A stretch of 64,000 nt of DNA from Cytophagales bacterium Alg240-R148 (GTDB taxonomy: Bacteria > Bacteroidota > Bacteroidia > Cytophagales > Cyclobacteriaceae), in the NCBI GenBank assembly GCA_900537185.1, contig LS999826.1, positions 1,597,554-1,661,553 of the forward strand, written 5' to 3'. Positions within the stretch are counted from its first letter, which is position 1. Each line of letters starts with the position of its first letter. The translations under genes and the position numbers were made by a program. The notes beneath the pieces are model-generated. The model was not told where the DNA came from. It searched no databases and saw only the letters and a program-made list of their open reading frames with translations. This document shows, in pieces, positions 61,391 to 64,000 of the stretch.

Positions 61391-62194
61391 TTATATTGTT
61401 ATTGATTTCAATTTGTATTGATTGTTTTCGAAAACAAAATGGAATAATATCTTAGAATCTGAAAAATTCGCAATTAGAAGAGAAACCCAGTTTAAGTTCT
61501 CATTATCGACGTAAATTTGACCATACATTCTTGTACTAAGATTGTACAGCTGAACATAATCTTTTGAATTAAATTGAGATAAATATTTTCTTTCCTCACT
61601 AGTAAGGATTAAGAGTTTTCGAATATCATTACGAGAAACTAATATGGTATCTCCAGTTTGCCTTAATCCATTCTTGTCTAATTTTGGAGATGAAATATTA
61701 CATCCTATTGAGTCCATTAGAAAATCATTCAAGTTAGATGAATCAGATTTCAAGCTTTCAATGAATTGATTTATTTGAGAATAAGCTTTTTCGATTCTTG
61801 GATCATCTGTTGATTCAAATATTTCCCAAGTGCTTTTAGTAGTTGAGTCGTTTCTTTCATGAATGAATGTAACTGAAAATAAATGAGGGTTTTCTATCAT
61901 TTTCTCAGTAAGTATAATTTCACCAAATCGATGAATGGGGTCTTTTCTATCCGTTACTTTGTTTTGGTACGTTATATATGAATTGTATTCACCTCCGTAA
62001 TCAGTCCAAACTTTTATAGTTAGCGTGTCACTTGGTTTAAATGCCGAAAAAGATATTAAATATGGTGATGAGTTGTTACGAGTTAATTTCCTAACCAAAT
62101 TACCATTTATCTCAATAGTTGCTACATCCACAAAGTCTGCAAAACAAGAATTACTCAATGCGATAAGACTGAAAATTATTAAAAGTTTTTTCAT
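61391..62194 (-). CDS. Exported cassette protein
   Basis: The 267 residues start with a signal peptide (MKKLLIIFSLIALSNSCFA), with a possible lipobox Cys. The body includes TLTIKVWTDYGGEYNSYITYQNKV, IILTEKMIENPHLFSVTFIHERND, IEKAYSQINQFIESLKSDSSNLNDFLMDSIG and DTILVSRNDIRKLLILTSEERKYLSQFNSKDYVQLYNL. No family recognised. It lies between two attC-like sites (61.34 and 62.2-62.4 kb), so it is a typical single-gene cassette. Confidence 0.68.
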   Translation of the reverse strand: MKKLLIIFSLIALSNSCFADFVDVATIEINGNLVRKLTRNNSSPYLISFSAFKPSDTLTIKVWTDYGGEYNSYITYQNKVTDRKDPIHRFGEIILTEKMIENPHLFSVTFIHERNDSTTKSTWEIFESTDDPRIEKAYSQINQFIESLKSDSSNLNDFLMDSIGCNISSPKLDKNGLRQTGDTILVSRNDIRKLLILTSEERKYLSQFNSKDYVQLYNLSTRMYGQIYVDNENLNWVSLLIANFSDSKILFHFVFENNQYKLKSITI

Positions 62195-62207
62195 ATCTAT
62201 TGGTTAT

Positions 62208-62396
62208 AACGTTAAATATATGGCAAGTTGGGCAGAAAATAAGCAATTAATTTCGGTTTAGCCACAAGCCAAATCTTTTGTATTTTGTTTTAATTTTTTT
62301 CTTTTAATACCAAATCAAAAGATTTGGTGACTTTGCAAATAGAGAACGACCTTTTGATTAAGCACTAATCGCCCAATTTGCTATATATAGTGTTCT
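62208..62396. repeat. attC-like long palindrome
   Basis: The left arm (AACGTTAAATATATGGCAAG, continuing TTGGGC) pairs with the right arm (GCCCAATTTGCTATATATAG, continuing TGTTCT) over about 25 positions with few mismatches. Inner words CCAAATCTTTTG and CAAAAGATTTGG are perfect inverted repeats. This is the clearest long site in the array. Confidence 0.7.
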
Positions 62397-62973
62397 ATGC
62401 TTTTATTTTTTCTTTCCGCCCAATACTTTTATGTCTCCAAACCTCATATAGATAACAATCTGCGTGATGTTCCGCTGGATTATTAATAGGTAATTCCGTT
62501 TGAACTCTTTTAGCTTTATTATAATCAGAAATCAGTCCGAATTCATTCAAATCCGTTGGTGAAAAAGTTTCGTCAAATCCACCACAATTTGTTAGAGCGC
62601 TAATGTCTCCTTCTTTTTCTATTAAATCGTATCCTACAAATTCAAAATCAATTTCCAATTTCGCTTTTTCCTTTTCAGGTTCTTTAATTACAGCTAGTAA
62701 ATTAAAATATTTTAAATCCTTAACTTTTTCCAAAACATAATCAATTGAATTAAAAAATAGAGTTACCATTTCTCCGTCAGTAATTATATAATTCCAGTCA
62801 GTTTTTGAGTCAAAATCAGGTTTAAATGATAATCCGTTTAACATTCCATCTAGTGAAACTAATTCTTTCAGATGAGTCAATTTAGACCACTCAATATATT
62901 TTCCCCAACTAAATTCCTCTCCGTAATCGGAATCATAAGTGTCTAAAGCTGTATAATATATTTCTGGTTTCAT
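62395..62973 (-). CDS. Hypothetical cassette protein
   Basis: A 192-residue soluble, acidic product. It contains EIYYTALDTYDSDYGEEFSWGKYIEWSKLTHLKELVSLDGMLN, NYIITDGEMVTLFFNSIDYVLE, LEIDFEFVGYDLIEKEGDISALTNCGGFDETFSP and a C-terminal NPAEHHADCYLYEVWRHKSIGRKEK. I think this type occurs as a hypothetical protein in other Bacteroidota but cannot name a domain. It lies between two well-formed attC-like palindromes, and its stop overlaps the end of the left one. Confidence 0.68.
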   Translation of the reverse strand: MKPEIYYTALDTYDSDYGEEFSWGKYIEWSKLTHLKELVSLDGMLNGLSFKPDFDSKTDWNYIITDGEMVTLFFNSIDYVLEKVKDLKYFNLLAVIKEPEKEKAKLEIDFEFVGYDLIEKEGDISALTNCGGFDETFSPTDLNEFGLISDYNKAKRVQTELPINNPAEHHADCYLYEVWRHKSIGRKEKIKA

Positions 62974-62986
62974 TGTAATTGCATAG

Positions 62987-63032
62987 AACGTTTAATGTAA
63001 AATGCGTTTTAATGCATTTTTACATATTGTTG
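62987..63032. repeat. attC-like compact palindrome (twin of 61337-61384)
   Basis: AACGTTTAATGTAAAATGC pairs with GCATTTTTACATATTGTT around GTTTTAAT. It shares its core with the 61337 site. It directly follows the start of the 62395 gene and ends beside GTTGTAGG. Confidence 0.68.
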
Positions 63033-63041
63033 TAGGTAGTT

Positions 63042-63635
63042 TTAAATTTTAACGTATTCAATAAATTGTTTTCCTAATCTGGAAAGGAAAACGATGTTAT
63101 CTAAGTTTTCATCTTGCTTACCGTTCATAGTGAAGCTTCCTCTTCGAGTTTCTAAAAACCCAAGTGAAGTCAATTTGTTCACACTTGAATAAATAAGATA
63201 AGGGTCTGCTCCAGAAATCACTTTTATTTGAACCTGTTCCTGAGTTTTAAGAAAAGCAAGAATTTTACAATCAAATTCCGATAATGAGTCTAACGAATCA
63301 AGAAAAATTAGACGTAAGTCAAAATCTCCTTCTAAAGGGTTTTGTATTGTAGTAGTGAAAAAATTTCGCAGCAACTTTTTCTTTGTCTCCCTAGATTCTT
63401 TTTCTACTTTTTCATGAACTTCAGAAATCAAGTCTTGAAATTGCTCTGCATTAGTTTCATTGAAATTAAACTCATCATATGTGCCTGACTCAAGTTCCTC
63501 TCTTAGTTTTTCGTAAAACTCTTCTAAACGCTGAAATCGTTTTTCGTTTTTATTTCCGAAATACAATGCTGCAACAGCCCCTCCCACATAAGGAATAGCA
63601 TTGATTCCTGCTTCAATAATTGTATCTTTTTTCAT
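63042..63635 (-). CDS. Hypothetical integrase-proximal cassette protein with winged-helix-like C-terminus
   Basis: The 197 residues begin with a Gly/Ala-rich hydrophobic segment (IIEAGINAIPYVGGAVAALYFG), followed by a charged coiled-coil region (EKRFQRLEEFYEKLREELE, LISEVHEKVEKESRETKKKLL). The C-terminal part (SDSLSEFDCKILAFLK-like, YSSVNKLTSLGFLETRRGSF, VFLSRLGKQFIEYVKI) has the helix-helix-wing pattern of winged-helix domains. Function unknown. As the gene next to the recombinase it should be the most recently inserted cassette, if insertion occurs at the integrase boundary. Confidence 0.68.
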   Translation of the reverse strand: MKKDTIIEAGINAIPYVGGAVAALYFGNKNEKRFQRLEEFYEKLREELESGTYDEFNFNETNAEQFQDLISEVHEKVEKESRETKKKLLRNFFTTTIQNPLEGDFDLRLIFLDSLDSLSEFDCKILAFLKTQEQVQIKVISGADPYLIYSSVNKLTSLGFLETRRGSFTMNGKQDENLDNIVFLSRLGKQFIEYVKI

Positions 63636-63649
63636 AAATCATATTATTA

Positions 63650-63700
63650 CCTACAACATTTGGCTAAACGCCACTGTGGCTAAACACCACTGTGGCGTTT
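63650..63700. other. Candidate attI and terminator hairpin between the recombinase and the array
   Basis: ACCTACAACATTTGGC lies between the first cassette gene and the recombinase stop; similar CAACATT-GGC words lie next to stubs A and B. AAACGCCAC (63666-63674) and GTGGCGTTT (63692-63700) form a 9-bp stem built from two copies of a 16-bp unit. The hairpin can end recombinase transcription; the boundary is where new cassettes would enter. Confidence 0.5.
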
Positions 63701-64000
63701 ATTTCTTTTTTAAATCTAACAACTGAATCGGACTTTTTATAGTTTTAATTGCATTGATTGCTATGTGGGTGTAAATTTCTGTTGTTTTACTGCTTTCATG
63801 GCCTAAAAGGGCTTGTATGTACCTTAAGTCGGTACCGTTTTCTAGTAAGTGCGTGGCAAAGCTATGCCTCAAAGTATGGGGAGTAACCCGTTTTCTAATG
63901 CCAGCTTTATTCTTGCTATTCGCAAGGATCTTAGCAACACTTGTCGCGCTATATACACCTCCCTTTTCTCCTTCAAATAAGTATTCTGTAGGTCTGTATT
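63699..64000 (-). CDS. Tyrosine recombinase/integrase, C-terminal part (partial)
   Basis: One hundred codons are present before the window edge. The catalytic domain motifs are clear: [13 protein letters not shown], the box [17 protein letters not shown] (HxxR), [14 protein letters not shown] (the third conserved His) and the nucleophile Tyr in KTTEIYTHI. The tail [13 protein letters not shown] resembles the KSP/RSPLD ending seen in XerC/D-like and integron integrases. Whether the IntI-specific extra domain is present cannot be seen, since it lies outside the window. The gene is transcribed toward the array, and all cassette genes have the same direction. Four shorter copies of its 3' end lie to the left. 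Confidence 0.93.
   Translation of the reverse strand, partial: YRPTEYLFEGEKGGVYSATSVAKILANSKNKAGIRKRVTPHTLRHSFATHLLENGTDLRYIQALLGHESSKTTEIYTHIAINAIKTIKSPIQLLDLKKK

Noticed and set aside
51519..64000. CRISPR array
   Set aside because: The repeats are palindromic, of very different lengths and sequence, and separated by genes rather than by uniform spacers; no cas gene is present.
63699..64000. Firm assignment of the recombinase as IntI
   Set aside because: Only the last 100 codons are in the window. The C-terminal motifs fit both XerC/D-like and integron integrases, and the diagnostic IntI region is outside.

Overview
The window looks like chromosomal DNA from a member of the Bacteroidota. 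The evidence is a type IX secretion C-terminal sorting domain (15.7 kb), two LytS-type kinase/LytTR regulator pairs, a large tricorn-like protease, many short lipoprotein or Sec signal peptides, AT-rich DNA and an almost complete lack of Shine-Dalgarno sequences. I cannot assign a genus. No rRNA, tRNA, CRISPR array or complete insertion sequence was found.

Region 1 (1 to about 45.5 kb) is ordinary chromosome with short operons on both strands. It runs: a partial membrane glycosyltransferase and an exported FAD oxidoreductase; a TetR repressor with a metallo-beta-lactamase-fold hydrolase, both preceded by nearly the same palindrome; an M14 carboxypeptidase; a ferric-reductase-like membrane protein; a serine hydrolase; an operon with an ExbB/MotA-like protein, a DUF6624-like protein and a LytS/LytTR pair; a T9SS cargo protein; a tricorn-like protease; a LysR regulator; a second LytS/LytTR pair; RlmF; a DJ-1/PfpI-like protein beside a membrane AraC regulator; a pirin/DUF5996 pair; three serine beta-lactamase-like hydrolases within 5 kb; an S41 peptidase; and an arylsulfatase.

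Region 2 (about 45.6 to 51.5 kb) is transitional. It has an outer-membrane porin-like protein, small lipoproteins, an NTF2-like protein, an Ada-type DNA repair protein and a PEP-mutase-family enzyme. Two decayed copies of the 3' end of a tyrosine recombinase gene lie between these genes.

Region 3 (about 51.5 to 64 kb) is a gene-cassette array. About 17 small genes or gene remnants all point left, apart from one truncated fragment. Most gaps hold long imperfect palindromes of about 45 to 200 bp whose outer ends carry AAC/GTT words, similar to integron attC sites. At the right edge is the 3' part of a tyrosine recombinase, transcribed toward the array. Two more copies of that recombinase's last ~110 bp are buried inside the array, one in each arm of a ~550-bp direct repeat. 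With the two older copies in region 2 there are five copies, all ending at about the same place in the gene. I read this as an integron-like locus that has grown repeatedly beside its integrase and left a stub at each former boundary. The cassettes encode mostly unrecognised proteins: lipoproteins, small membrane proteins, a zinc-ribbon protein, an L,D-transpeptidase, an SRPBCC-fold protein and a possible immunity-type protein.
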